The notes under the pieces: generated by a model | What the model was told of the DNA's origin: nothing | The model's database searches: none | The model's input: only the letters and a program-made list of their open reading frames with translations | NCBI GenBank assembly: GCA_015039365.1 | Contig: WION01000202.1 | Coordinates: 36,707-100,706, forward strand | Length of the DNA stretch: 64,000 nucleotides | Direction of reading: 5' to 3' | Source: Amanita rubescens | Lineage: Eukaryota; Basidiomycota; Agaricomycetes; Agaricales; Amanitaceae | Position numbers and translations under genes: made by a program | Shown: positions 20,132 to 31,882 of the stretch, piece by piece | How positions within the stretch are numbered: the stretch's first letter is position 1 | How the letters are laid out: each line of letters starts with the position of its first letter

Positions 20132-21638
20132 ATGTCTTCAACCCCTGTGGTGTACCGACGTGATGTTGTCAAACGTCCAAGGATATTTGAGATTTGGGAG
20201 CAGTACAGAAGTCGGCCTGGCGTGCACTATGTCATGGAGCTCTTCGCTGAAGCAGTGAGTAAAAAAAATATCATTCCCGTATATGTTTATGGCCCAACAA
20301 TAACCTCCCAGATGGGTGTCTTTTTCTACACATACGCTGGTGAGAATTAGCCGACAAGGACCTGATTGTCATTATTGAGTATGCATGGAAAGGCGTCGGA
20401 GCTACTGCACCTTTTATCATCGGCAGCATCTTGAAGCAAGATGGTTTGAGCTGTAAGTATGTCTTCATTTTGAACAGAACGATCAGCTTATCCCTTCGGC
20501 TAGCGGTATTCCAAATAGGCTGGGGTTATGCGATCGGCATTGTCCTGGCCCTGAGTATATGTGGTACAACATCAGGCGGTGGCCACATCAGTCCATGTAT
20601 CACCATCGCCTTCACCATCTTCCGCGGTTTCCCACTGAAAAAAGTCCCAGGGTGAGTATCAAGGAGCGCATGACAGTTGCAGCCAATCAAATTCTTCCTT
20701 TGACAGATACATCATTGCCCAAATTTTCGGTGCATACGTCGCCTCGCTCCTCATATACCATCAATGGCGAGTCTTCATCCTCGAAGCCGAAACAGCTTTG
20801 AAGGTGGCTGGTGTGTACGATCAAATCCAATTCACACCGAGTGGTACAGCAGGCATTTTCGCGCTGTATCTACCACCGGGGCAAACGTATGGTAGAGTTT
20901 TCCTCAACGAATTCGTGAACGTGAGTCCTCTTTTTAGCTGTCTTGGTGCTTGGATTCCTGAACGACTACCTAGTCTGCACTGGTTGCTTTGGTTATCTGG
21001 GGTTCCTTGGATCCGACCAACCCTATTGTCCCTCCCCCACTCATACCCTTTGTCATTGCGATCGCATAGTACGTCCCAAACTACTCGTTTTGCCAATCCT
21101 AGAAGTTGACCTTGTCAAAGTGCCGTGGTTATTTGGGGTTTCGCTGTGCCCGCCAGTGAGTATATTCTTTGTGACAGATTCTGAGCCGTGTAAATTGAAA
21201 TGAAAAACCCCAGTCGCACTTAACACCGCCCGTGATGTCGGTGCACGCCTTTTGGCAATAACGTACTGGGGAACAGCAGGTACGTCTCGGGTTTACGAGA
21301 CTCGAGTTTCAGCTGTCGTTGACGTATGATCCTCGTTAGCTGCCGGTGGACGATATGCCGCTATAGCCGCATTGACCAACATCCCTGCAACGTTATTCTC
21401 TATTTGCCTGTACGAATTCTTCTTCGCGGATTCTGATAGAGGTCTGTCCTACCTTCCTTTCGTTCTTCTTTTGAGCTGAGAAAGTACTTCGTCAGTCGTC
21501 CCAAAGGCGCATGCAGAGTATGCGCGTGTCGTCAACAACCACAGACGATTTGGAAGTGGACATGCCAATGGGCAGGCGAACGTGCCTCAAGACAGCCCAA
21601 AGATATCAGTCTCGGAATACGAAGAGCCACAAGTCTGA
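20132..21638 (+). CDS. Aquaporin / MIP-family channel with altered NPA motifs
   Basis: Ten short exons (20132-20254, 20312-20339, 20393-20452, 20504-20651, 20707-20920, 20974-21068, 21121-21155, 21214-21279, 21340-21441, 21496-21638) give about 300 residues. Six hydrophobic segments include MELFAEA-MGVFFYTYAG (the first helix), IGWGYAIGIVLALSICG and AYAVVIWGFAVPA. The two half-helices that normally carry NPA read GHISPCITIAF (SPC) and ALNTARDVG (NTA). The conserved Arg after the second motif (N-T-A-R) and Gly-Asp context are retained. Channels of this type conduct water or small solutes across fungal membranes; with both NPA motifs changed, selectivity cannot be predicted. The soluble C-terminal tail ends in SVSEYEEPQV. 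Confidence 0.8.
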
Positions 21639-21939
21639 TCAAGCAACATCTTACCTTATCATTTGGTGTACTGACGGTCTTCATGTGTAATATATGAGAG
21701 TTTAAAATGACGAATACGCTCCCCTTTATACTTTCGAAGAAAGCACGGTAGTAAGCACTTCGGGCTACGGCCGAGCGAACCGGTTATCGAATAGCCGGTT
21801 GCCGACTGACTGAGCGTCTCGCGCTTAATCCCCATTCAGCACATGCAGCAAGATTTAAAAGCGCTTGTAATGGGAGTGTGAGTACTCGAGTCCTCAAGTC
21901 CAACACACCCTATTCTTCTACCAAGCATAAACTGCAACC
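21639..21939. promoter_or_regulatory. Aquaporin 3' flank and oxidoreductase upstream region
   Basis: A T/A-rich GATTTAAAAGC near 21851-21861 lies about 85 nt before the ATG at 21940 and may act as a TATA-like element. Nothing else is recognised. Confidence 0.35.
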
Positions 21940-23462
21940 ATGTCGCTGACACACTACAAACGGGTCGTTCTAAACTCACGTCCCGTCGCTGATATTGAGC
22001 CGGATACATTCCGGGTAGAAACGTTATCTTTTGACGACACGCTTAAGCCTGGACATGGACAAGTGCTCGTCAAAGTTTTGTGGCTTTCCCTAGACCCTGC
22101 CATGCGTGGCTGGCTACGCGACGTGTGGAGTTATTTGCCCCCAGTCCAGATTGGTGCAGTACGTCGTTCGTGTTGGTTTGTCTTCCAAGACGAGGATTGA
22201 AATGTGGGATTATGATAGGTTATGCGAGCGCTTGGGCTAGGAATCGTCGTTGAGGCTGGACAGAATAGCAAGTTACGAAAAGGTGACAATGTCAGTGGAA
22301 GTTTTGGGATGACGGAGTATGCAGTGATGAATGACGATGCTGTCGAAAAGTTGATGTACGTTCGTTTTGAACTTGAGATTGAAGATTATGTTGACGACTT
22401 TTATAAGCGTCCCTCCAGGAGGCACTCTGCTGGATTATTTGAACACCCTCGGAATCTCAGGTATGCAAGCCTTTATCTCCACAGAAAAGTTACTGACGTC
22501 ACTTGTTTAGGTCTGACGGCATACTTTGTCAGTAAACGATACGTCAAGTTGACCGTTTACGCTAACTGATCTGCTATTTAGGGCCTAAAAGATATTGGAA
22601 AGTTAAAAAAGGGCGAAACTTTAGTCGTTTCTGGCGCCGCAGGTTCCGTTGGTTCCCTTGTTTGTCAACTCGGAAAAGCAGCCGGTGCCAAGGTTTATGG
22701 CATCGCAGGCTCTCAAGACAAGTGCGATTGGCTCAAGGAAGAGCTTGGCATTGATGGCGCTTTCAATTACAAGAGTCCAACGTTCCGAGAGGACATCAAA
22801 AGCATTGGCTACCTCGATGTATATTTTGACAATGTTGGAGGTCAGGTTTGGCATCTAACGTCAGGAGTAATCAACTGAATTTGTGTCATGGCAGGCGACA
22901 TGTTAGATTTCATGTTGACGCGTCTGAATAAAGGTGCCAGAATACCATTATGTGGTGCGTCAGTCAGATTTTTTTTATTACGAGAAGGTCGCTCATGAGC
23001 GGATTAGGAGCTATTTCGACTTACAGTGCGTCAAAAAGGGATTAAAATCACCTTACTTTTTGGTAACGGTTTCTTAGACTCTACAAAGCCAAAGGGGCTA
23101 CAAAACTATTCAAACCTCATCGGTCAGCGTGCTACTATACAAGGATTCATTGTGTACGTTAGGCAGTTCGATTACCAAACCTGCTTGACTGACGAAAAAA
23201 TGTAGATTCGATTACGCCTCTAGATATGAGGAAGCCCGCCGGGAATTGGCGAAGGGGATCAGCAATGGATCCATAAAGAGAAAATTCCATATTGTAGAAG
23301 GTGGTGTGGAGCAAGCGCCTAGGGCACTGCCGATGCTCTTCACTGGTGGAAACACGGGGAAACTGTAAGTGGTGAATCAACACTGACCTGAATATAGTTG
23401 TCTAATGAGCGTACAGTGTGGTGAAGGTGGCTGACGAGGAAAAGGTAGATAGTAAAATGTAG
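21940..23462 (+). CDS. NAD(P)H-dependent MDR oxidoreductase (leukotriene B4 dehydrogenase / prostaglandin reductase type)
   Basis: Ten exons, including 17-nt (22511-22527) and 18-nt (23008-23025) microexons, give about 345 residues. The N-terminal GroES-like part reads FDDTLKPGHGQVLVKVLWLS and LDPAMRGWL. The nucleotide-binding Rossmann motif is VVSGAAGSVGSLVCQLGKAA, preceded by LTAYFGLKDIGKLKKGE, and FDNVGGDMLD and LPMLFTGGNTGKLVV follow. These are hallmarks of the zinc-free double-bond reductases (PTGR1/LTB4DH, curcumin/alkenal reductase) that reduce alpha,beta-unsaturated carbonyls with NADPH in the cytosol. No zinc-ligand cysteines are seen. Length is normal for the family. The exact substrate is unknown. 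Confidence 0.85.
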
Positions 23463-23604
23463 CTATACTATTACTCAATTTGTGTGCGACGTGAGATGTC
23501 TGATTGCGTTGCATTGCGGAGAGGAGATAGAGGGGCGTAATCTCGATTGGGTAGCAACAGCGATGGTATTTAGCACGTGAAATCCGATTTCGTGTCCTCC
23601 TCAA

Positions 23605-24207
23605 ATGTCTTCCAATCCCCCACGCTGGTCGCAACACACTCTTCGCCAACTCAAACTCGTCATTCCCGGCGTTGCAGTCACTTACTACCTCGGTACATTG
23701 CACGAGATCTGGCGCTTGTACCATGGCCGTGTAGGCTCCTGGCCACAGTAAGCGTTCTCCGACGGCATGACGGACGGTACCCTTCACTAGTACTACCGAC
23801 AGATCTGCTACGTTATTCTTTCTTGCAAGCGGTGTGATGACCATAGGATTGTTTATCTATGTTCTGCTCACGCCTCTGATCAAGGGTGTTGAGCCAGATG
23901 TACGCGCTCCTGTTACTACTCCACGAGTCAGGTGCTGACATGTAACAGTTCCGATCGTGGAGACAGTCGGGATTGTTGTCGCGGGTGATACCTGTGCTAA
24001 CGGCGTCCATGGTGACGGGCTGGCTAGCGCTTGTATACACGCTTGGGCAGTGGACGCGGCTAGGATTCGGAAAAGGATTGGTGGGCGGTAAGTAATTGAT
24101 TATCTCGGTTGTGAGGCTGTGCTGATGATAACAGCGCATGCGGGCTGTACGCGACTGTGTTCGGAATGCTGGGACTACTCCCGGCACCAAAAGTGAGGCG
24201 AGGGTAG
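23605..24207 (+). CDS. Small integral membrane protein, conserved-hypothetical type
   Basis: The start MSSNPPRWSQHTLRQLKLVI is followed by a first hydrophobic segment (IPGVAVTYYLGTLHEIW). Exons: 23605-23747, 23830-23899, 23949-24087 and a last exon to 24207. Further hydrophobic segments are VMTIGLFIYVLLTPLI, VLTASMVTGWLALVYTLG and CGLYATVFGMLGLLPAP, so three or four membrane spans over about 150 residues. Joining exon 3 to the obvious acceptor at 24134 loses the frame of the last hydrophobic segment; a weaker acceptor near 24115 keeps it but implies a 28-nt intron. Family and function not recognised. Antisense open frames on this stretch are less protein-like. Confidence 0.5.
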
Positions 24208-24276
24208 AGGATAAAAAATGTCAAAATGTAGTTGCTTCATGTATACACGTGATCATCATCTCCGTCCGCAGCTTTC

Positions 24277-25295
24277 ATGTACTCTAACAATCCCTTCATC
24301 GACGACCCCTCCAACTCACACTTGCGCTTCCCAGACATATCAGCTACCATCTCTCCACCAGTACAGACAACCACAACTCAATACACTTCCTGGGTCAACC
24401 CACAGCCAACCGGTCTCGTCACTCAGACATATCCACAGTATCAACAGACTCAGTATACTGTGCAGAATACTACCGGATACAATCAGCCTCAACCTACAGG
24501 TGCCTTTGGACAGCAGCGCATCAGCGGCAGCAGCTATGGATATCTCACAGGTCAAACGACAACGAACCAAACCCCAGCCTACCGTCCTGCGCAGCAACAG
24601 ATCCTCTCTAACCCCGGTTACGTCGCCCAATTCGATCCCTATGCATCGATAGGGCAAGGTTGGGACGGAGCTACTCCGGCCAATCAGAGCCCTCAGCTCT
24701 TAAGTCCCTCCACAAGCGTCGGCTCTTTCGGCGTTCCTCCGTCGCAGCAAACTCCGACAACTTCGAGATCCGCCACTGGACTTCTCCATCCTCGTGAATT
24801 CGTACGGACGTATAAAGCCGAGGTGGAGCGGTGGGATGATTATACGTGGAAGCAGCTGTTGAGTGGGTTTGAATCCCTCAAGGATGCGTGGAACTCGAGG
24901 AAGTTGGAGTTGGCGGCAAAGGCCGGGCAGTTGAAGAATCAGATACAATATGCGGATTATTATCAGGCTCAGCAAATTCAGCAGGAGGGTAATCGGTTGC
25001 AAGGGGTATGTATTTCTTTCCTTATTGTATTCTCGGTTCGCTTACGCTCGTCTTTGCAGCTGTGGAAAGAGGCTGAAGCTAACTTTGGTGAGTGGCGCTT
25101 GGTGTACGGTCGAAGCGATGGCTTGACTGACGTAGTACGGTCACTGTAGACTCCCTCGCTGCATCTACATTTCAAATGCGGGAAGTTTATTCTGGGTATC
25201 GACATTCTCCGGATCTGGCGAGCAAGAGACGCGTTCGCGAGGCTACGAACATTACGCTCAAGACAATTCCAGATTGGCCTCCGCAAATCTACTAA
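24277..25295 (+). CDS. Q/T/P-rich protein with helical C-terminus, unknown function
   Basis: Three exons (24277-25005, 25060-25087, 25150-25295) give about 300 residues. The N-terminal 150 residues are low-complexity, rich in Gln, Thr, Tyr and Pro (WVNPQPTGLVTQTYPQYQQT), including repeated PQPTG. The C-terminal part is folded and helical: EFVRTYKAEVERWDDYTWKQ, LLSGFESLKDAWNSRKLEL, QNRLQGLWKEAEANF-type heptads, and it ends IPDWPPQIY. The composition suggests a scaffold or cytoskeletal/endocytic adaptor, but no family is recognised and this is only inference. Splice junctions all preserve frame. Confidence 0.65.
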
Positions 25296-25442
25296 TACAA
25301 TGTTAATACAGGTTTTTTCAGGTCGATCTTCATTGGGTGGTTAATAATATTACATGCAATTTCTATCTAGTACAAACAACGATTGTATGTAGTATGTATC
25401 AATACAGTATTAAATAGAGGTGATGCGCACGTAAGTCGCACA

Positions 25443-27296
25443 TCATGACGTCGACTGTGAACATATCCCCGGGTATAGGCGTTGACTAGCATTTTGTGGT
25501 ATCCAGCCACCTTCTAATCCTTTCTGGTAACTCCATTCGTCGGCGCTTTCAGTCTGGCGCACGCTGAGCACGAATAACATAAACGATTATGATCAGCTCA
25601 CCTTCCACGTCCAATACAACCATCCCTGTATACTTTCACCGAGGTCGGCTTGCGCTTCCCAGTACCTATATTTCACGGTTATAATTCACGGCCGAGTCAA
25701 ACGACACGCGCAACTCACTGGCGTAGGAAAGTCATATAGGCAGGTGAAAACGTTTGATAGCTGCCCGTCAAATTCGTACATGAACCATGGTATTCGGCAC
25801 CTGGGTAGATCGAACCATCCCAGCGTATACCGGTGGTGCTCGCACAGTCAGTTATGGCGGTGGACCATTCGCCGGTAATGGTCCATAGATTGCTCTGTTC
25901 GTATGAAGTGAAAGAGGGTATCATTTGGACAGGTGAACTTGTGCATGTTGATTTAAAGGGAATGTGAGATTGAGAAGGGAAGGCTCACCTGTATATGCCC
26001 GTCCCATGTGAGGTTAAGCACTGCATCGGTAAATACTTGGTATTGGTGCTAGAAGTGAAAGTGGTTGAGAAGCGATATCACTTGGGTATACGAGGCGTAC
26101 GTACATAATCCATCATAACGCCTTGCGCAGCAGGTGGAGTTAGGAAATTGGTCCAGTTCTATCAGCACGTCAAGTTGGCTCTTGGTCGCAAGAGGCCATT
26201 CCTATGCTCACCTGGACACCAAGGAACCCATCTCCAATCATGACTTTGATGTCGCTCCCGACGGCATTGCGGACCACGTTATACCCTTCTTGCCAATACT
26301 GCGCTATCACCTGCGCCCACTGAGGCGACAAAGACGCAGCCGGCTCGTTCAATAGCTCGATAATATCCACTTGGTCGCTGACATTCTTGACTATAAATTC
26401 TATCGTGTCGAGAGTCCTCTGGACGTCTTCAGCTTGCAGAGCCCATTGTGGATTGTTTGTGCGTTGGCCCGAGTTGTCGTTGCCGTTCTGAGAGCCAGGC
26501 GCACCGTGTAGATCGAGGATGACATGTATGCCATAATGTTGAGCCCAGCTGAGGCCTTGCAGCAGGTAGGGCCATGCGCCCGCCAGGTAGGGGCTGATGG
26601 ATGTGCTCGTGTTCGTGTCGGCGGAGGTGAGAGGCACGGACCAGTAGCCAAGTGGTATTCTAGAAGGATGAGCGCATACTTGGGTTCCGTGAATAGACTT
26701 ACCGAACGTGACTCAGGCCTGCTGCTTTGATAGCGATGAAATCAGTTTCAGTTATCCACTAGCTCCGTAAAATCAATGGCTTGAAATAGAAATACCCCTA
26801 GTTCAAACGACGTACTGTACTCCAATGCTGCTGTAGAATGCTCTGAGCCGTGTTGACGTCGAGGTATTGTCCAAACGTATACTCGTCGACTATTGCGGTG
26901 TTGTTCGCCGCCTTGAATATACTTGGCGTTATCCAGGGCTAGATCCGGATTTCGGAAGCTATTTAGGGGCGGTGAACATTCGTACACGGATATTCTCACC
27001 TCCAACACGAACCAACCGCCTCTGAGAAAGTAGTCAGAGAAGGGCGCTGATGAACCCCGAAATCGAACTCACAAATTCACCCCGCGTATCGGTTGTTGTC
27101 CGTAGGGGAACGGAGTGGCAGACTGAGAAGGTGTATTGGTACCAGACCCTGTGGGAGTAGCGACTTTGGACGGCGTACTCGTTAGTACGCTAGTGGAAGG
27201 GCGATTAAGTCGACATTGTTGTTGCGCTGCCGCAATAGATAAACGGCTGGTCCACAGCGTCATCCGGAAAAGCAGCAAGAGAAGGAAAGAGTGCAT
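25443..27296 (-). CDS. Secreted GH5 glucan 1,3-beta-glucosidase (exo-beta-1,3-glucanase type)
   Basis: Multi-exon. The start MHSFLLLLLFRMTLWTSRL is a signal peptide, followed by a Ser/Thr-rich linker. The catalytic domain opens with IRGVNLGGWFVLEPW and continues VDEYTFGQYL, AAGLSHVRIPLGYW and VILDLHGAPGSQNG. The acid/base Glu is in IIELLNEPA and the nucleophile Glu in TITGEWS, so both catalytic residues of GH5 (subfamily 9 type, Exg1-like) are present. The end reads WSYQKGLEGGWIPQNASQR, then LYPGIC before the stop, as in EXG-type enzymes. It would trim beta-1,3-glucan at the cell wall or outside the cell. It is head-to-head with BUB1, 291 nt apart. Confidence 0.85.
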
Positions 27297-27587
27297 GGCC
27301 AGCTATGCGAAGATAGAGAAGAGGGTCGAGTTTAAGAATAAGATATATCCATCCAGATTCCATTGACCCCGGCATTATTATAAATGTCAATTTTCAGGTT
27401 TTCGTTGGCGTGTACGGTCCTGTTGGTCAAGATCAAACGTTATGTCATATTTATTTTTAGCTCCACGAGGCTACTGCAAGATGGCAATGCGTCCATCCGC
27501 GGCTATCCGGCACGGAAAGGCGCCATCACGTGATGAGCGGACGCGACATGATGGACAAACAAGTGTAAATATGACGAGTTCAACTCA
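27297..27587. promoter_or_regulatory. Divergent promoter, GH5 glucanase / BUB1
   Basis: 291 nt separate the two start codons, so regulatory sequence must be shared or adjoining. No clear element recognised. Confidence 0.4.
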
Positions 27588-30500
27588 ATGGCACCACCGC
27601 GCGCAACCGCCGCTGACAGGGATCGAGAGCGCCAACGATACAGGGCAAAGCTCGCAAATGCTTTCACAGAGGAAGATGATCCCCTTGCAGTCTACTATCA
27701 GTTCGTAGAGTGGACTTTAAAGCACTACGGCGAAAGGGATCGAGACTCCGGGCTTACCCAACTGCTTGAAGAAGCAACTAGAGTATTCAAAGATGACGAA
27801 TTGTACAAGACAGATTTGAGATACCTTAAATTATGCTCACTTCATGCTCGCCAACTCTCGCGCGCGAACGCGATCGCAATATACGCGTCTCTGATATCCA
27901 GCAATATCGGAACATCTTATTCCATGCTATACGAGGAATATGCCACTCTCCTCGAGAAAGATGGGAGGTGTGTATCACCATGGCCTTACATGCATTCTCA
28001 GCCAAGACTTTGCCAGACTACAGGAAGCCGATGCCATATACTCCAAAGGCATCGCACGAAGCGCCAGGCCGCAAGAACGACTCAAAAGCCGATACCGTGA
28101 ATTCCAGAAACGATTCAGCTCCTCATCTTCTACCGCTTCGTCATCTACAGCTACCGCCTCTTCTACTCCCCCGTCCTCAACCGCCTCAACTTCAACAGCT
28201 AGATCGCATCGCGCTACAACCACCATCACTTCTACCGCCACCACTAACACCACCAATTCTACACCTCATTCCAGATACGCCCAAATGCTGGCGCCACCTG
28301 CTCCAGGGAAACGTCCTGAGAAGCTCCGTTTCAATCTTTCGCTTCTTTTTACAGACGAGAGCGTTGAGTACAGTATACAGGAGGCGCGGACGAGATCTAT
28401 TGGCTTGCTGGGCAAGAAATGGGCGCCACTGCCTCCAACAAATTCCTCCCAACCCTCATCATCATCAGCTGCTCGGGACGATCCCAGCACTGATGTGCAA
28501 ATGTCAACCGGGTTGGGACCACACAGAAGGAAAAGTATTTACGGCGGTGGAGCAGAGCCAACAGTCACTATTAATACCAAGGAAGCCCTGGCGGATGTCT
28601 TCGGGATGTATAATTCCCCTGATAAGACTAAGTTTATGGGGCTTCCTGGAAGCAAGCACGCGCCGCTAAAGAAGATCGAACCCATTACACCCATTGCCCA
28701 GCCGCGATTTACATCACCCACCGAAAACAGCAATAGCGAGAATGTCAACCGAAGCAGAGGCGAGAATGACCAAAATTTCAAGACTCCCACTGCAAGTGAG
28801 TTTCGTATATGCCCTATATTCTCCTTTAGCCAAGAAGAGTCTTTCATAATTGCAAATACTTTTTACAGCATTCCGACCTTTTGTCGACGAAAATGCCAAA
28901 TCCAACAGGGTCACCCCTGCTTCGAGCAAGGTATTGTAATATGACGTTCATTAGTTATACCATCTGAGTCCCGTCCTAGTTTACACCATTCGTGGATTCG
29001 GAATCAAGTAAAACACCAGTTGCGGCTAATTCGCGGCCTGCGCTGTCGATAAAGGATATGGCATCGACTTCCGGTTCCAAGCCAAGCGGCTCACTTAGCC
29101 CTGCCGAGACCCCGTCAGAAGCGGTTTTCAAGGTATTTACGCCTGCAGGCCGTGGACAGACTCCACCGCTTGCACCGGTCCGTGAATCTCTCACCGATGA
29201 TCATGGCAAGCCCCAACGCAGATCCAAAGCCCTAACGCACGAGCGAACCCATTCGCAAGGTACCATAGGATCTCCATCAGGTTCATCGGAGGACAGGTCC
29301 GTGCAATCGTCGTCCAAGAAAGCTTCTGCTTTCAGGCCGCTGGCAGATGCCGAGAATTCTCGGACTCCATTCAAAGTTTTCTCCCGTCCACCTGAGCAGG
29401 ACCAACCACAGCTACCCAACCATGAACCGGAGTCTGGGGCCGGAGATTCACAAATGCCAAGTCTTGGCAGAGAGAATCCATTTACTTCCAAGTCAACCGT
29501 TGCAGAAGGAAAACCTACCGCCTTCACCCCTTTTAGGGACGAAAGGAAAACCGATTTCATCTGCTGCTGCTACATCTGCTTTCAGACCATACGTCGACCC
29601 AGGAGACAAGGAAAATACGCCCGTTTCCTCTGGCTCTGTCTTCTCCAAGCCCAAAGCCACTCTGAAGGAAGCCCAGCCAAGACCTGTGCTAGCTCCAAGT
29701 GTTAGTTGGCCGTCTTCGGGCGTTTCGTCTTCATCCTCGTCTTCATTTAGCGACCTTGCCGAGATTCCTGAGCAAGGAGTCGTACCCGCCTCTTATGATG
29801 AAGAGTATTATGACTATGAAGACGACGAAGAAGCAGATGACATTGAACGAGTACAAAGTGTTGTAGAGGAGGACTTGGAGCTCGAGTATATCGGAGAATC
29901 CTTCCAGGACGCGCATCATCATCACCGCTATCAAGATCAGGAAAGTATACCTCTAGGTGGTCGATTTGGGAGGATCAATGTTATGACGCCCATTACGGAA
30001 CGTACGATCGAGTACACGGTAAGCACTCGTGGAGGAACTCCAAGCGAACGCTTGCGTGCTCCTGACGAAGAGGATTACGATATGTTTGATGGGTATGAGG
30101 AAGATGGCGAGTTTGAACACGAAAGAGACCAATGGCTGTCAATGGAGCGAGCGGGACGCCCTGCGCGCTGCGGAAAGACTGGCTGCGGAACTCAAAGCAG
30201 ATGAAGAGCAAGAAAACCCTCGACGTAGATTGTTTGATACGTCTCTACTCGAGGCAGAGGAACCCGCGGGAGGGCTCAGTCTTGCGGACACACTAACCTT
30301 GTCGTCCACGTTTAAGCCACCAAACCCATGCAACCCGTTCGATGCACCGATACTATCTACTCTACTGTCTCGCATTCCACGAGATTCCCATTACTACGAC
30401 TTGCGCGACCAGGAATCAAGCATGCTAGATGCCCTAGAAAAGTTTACAAAGAAAGCGGCTGGCCGCAAATCCTGGTGTGGATATGACCGACTTCTCTCTG

Positions 30501-31559
30501 AACTTGAATGGGCAACGGTTTAGCGTTTCGGAGAAACTCGGGGAAGGAGGATTTGGGTCCGTGTTTAAGGCTAGGGATTTGGGCGTCCGGCCATCGAACG
30601 CAGGATGAAGATGAAGAGGACGAGGATGATCTAGAGGACGATGATGATGAATCGGGTTCGTCGTACAGTTGCATTAAAGGTTGTCCGCCCACGGAACCTA
30701 TGGGAATATCATGTCCTTCGACGGCTACATTCCGCTCTGCCCCCAGCCTGAGCGTCGATCGATCATCCTTCCACACGCACTTTATGCATTTAAAGATGAA
30801 TCCTTCCTAGCACTCAATTTTTGTGCGCAAGGCACGCTTCTCAGCATGGTCAACAACGCCACATCCACCGGCGTAGCACAACAAAGTGGATCTCTCGATG
30901 AACTCCTGGTCGTCTTCTTCACCATCGAACTTTTAAAATTCGTGGAAACCTTGCATAGCGTTGGGTTTATCCATGGAGACCTCAAGATCGATAATTGCCT
31001 ATTGCGTCTAGAAGATGTGCCAGGCGGCATTTCTTCCTGGTCAAGTTCGTATCAGCCTTCGGGAGATGGCGGCTGGGCATGCAAAGGCCTATGTATCATC
31101 GACTTTGGAAGGGCAATTGATACGAGGCTCTTCCCGAGCGGGCAGCAGTACCTCGCCGAGTGGGAGACGGACGAACGCGACTGTTTCGAGGTGCGCGAGA
31201 ACAAGCCGTGGACGTACCAAACGGACTACTTCGGACTCGCTGGTATCATTTACTGTATGTTGTTTGGAAAGTATATCCAGTCGAACGCCATTGCTACCAC
31301 TACCGACGGTGCGGGATCAACGACGCGGTACAAGATTGGAACATCGTTCAAGCGGTATTGGCAGACCGATCTGTGGAACAGCCTGTTTGACGTACTCTTG
31401 AATTCCTCTCAAGTCAGGTCGGACGGCTCACTGCCTCTTTGTTCCGAGTTGGCAGAATTGCGGAAAGAAATGGAAAAATGGTTGCAGGCCAATTGTAATC
31501 GATCAAGCGGTACGCTCAAGGGGTTGTTGAAAAAAGTGGAGATGGCGTCGTTACGATGA
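27588..31559 (+). CDS. BUB1: Spindle-checkpoint kinase Bub1 (several frame breaks)
   Basis: The N-terminal Mad3/Bub1 TPR region is clear (YYQFVEWTLKHYGERDRDSG, YLKLCSLHARQ, MLYEEYATLLEKDG), continuing after a 34-nt intron with DFARLQEADAIYSKGIARSA. A Ser/Pro-rich middle holds AFRPFVDENAK repeats and a KEN box (DKENTP, 29608-29616). The kinase domain has KLGEGGFGSVFKARD, VALKVVRPRNLWEYHVL, HGDLKIDNCLLR (catalytic loop) and IIDFGRAID. However, the frame changes near 29540, 30150, about 30600, 30665 and 30745, with no convincing introns; an 82-nt intron 30442-30523 could repair one more. The kinase motifs are undamaged, so the gene is either very recently broken or the assembly carries indels (a C5 run lies at one break). 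Bub1 acts at kinetochores in the spindle checkpoint. Confidence 0.75.
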
Positions 31560-31882
31560 TACCTAATCTTTACCATGTACGCAGTTTATTCAATCTAGCG
31601 TAACTTTTTGGAAAGCGAATCACTCGCGTCAAATCAGCGTCTCGACGTATACATGAATATTGCAAATCCACAACAACACAACAAGTAAAGATAGACATGT
31701 AGGGTTACACAGAATCTTGACTGAGGTTGCGCAGACTTTCAAAGACCATGATACGACAAGAAGTGAAACAGTGAAATCCCAAACCCAAAGTCAAAGAGTG
31801 GCACTGCAACGTCGTTAATAAACGCACATCTCCTGACCATCTCTCATCGACACCCTAAGAAGATCAACGACCCGACACCTAA
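31560..31882. other. Convergent intergenic region BUB1 / PBP1
   Basis: 3' flanks of two convergent genes; no gene, repeat or RNA recognised. Confidence 0.4.

Noticed and set aside
23377..24190. Minus-strand open frames overlapping the small membrane protein
   Set aside because: The plus-strand reading has a start, hydrophobic segments and mostly good splice sites; the antisense frames have no such structure.
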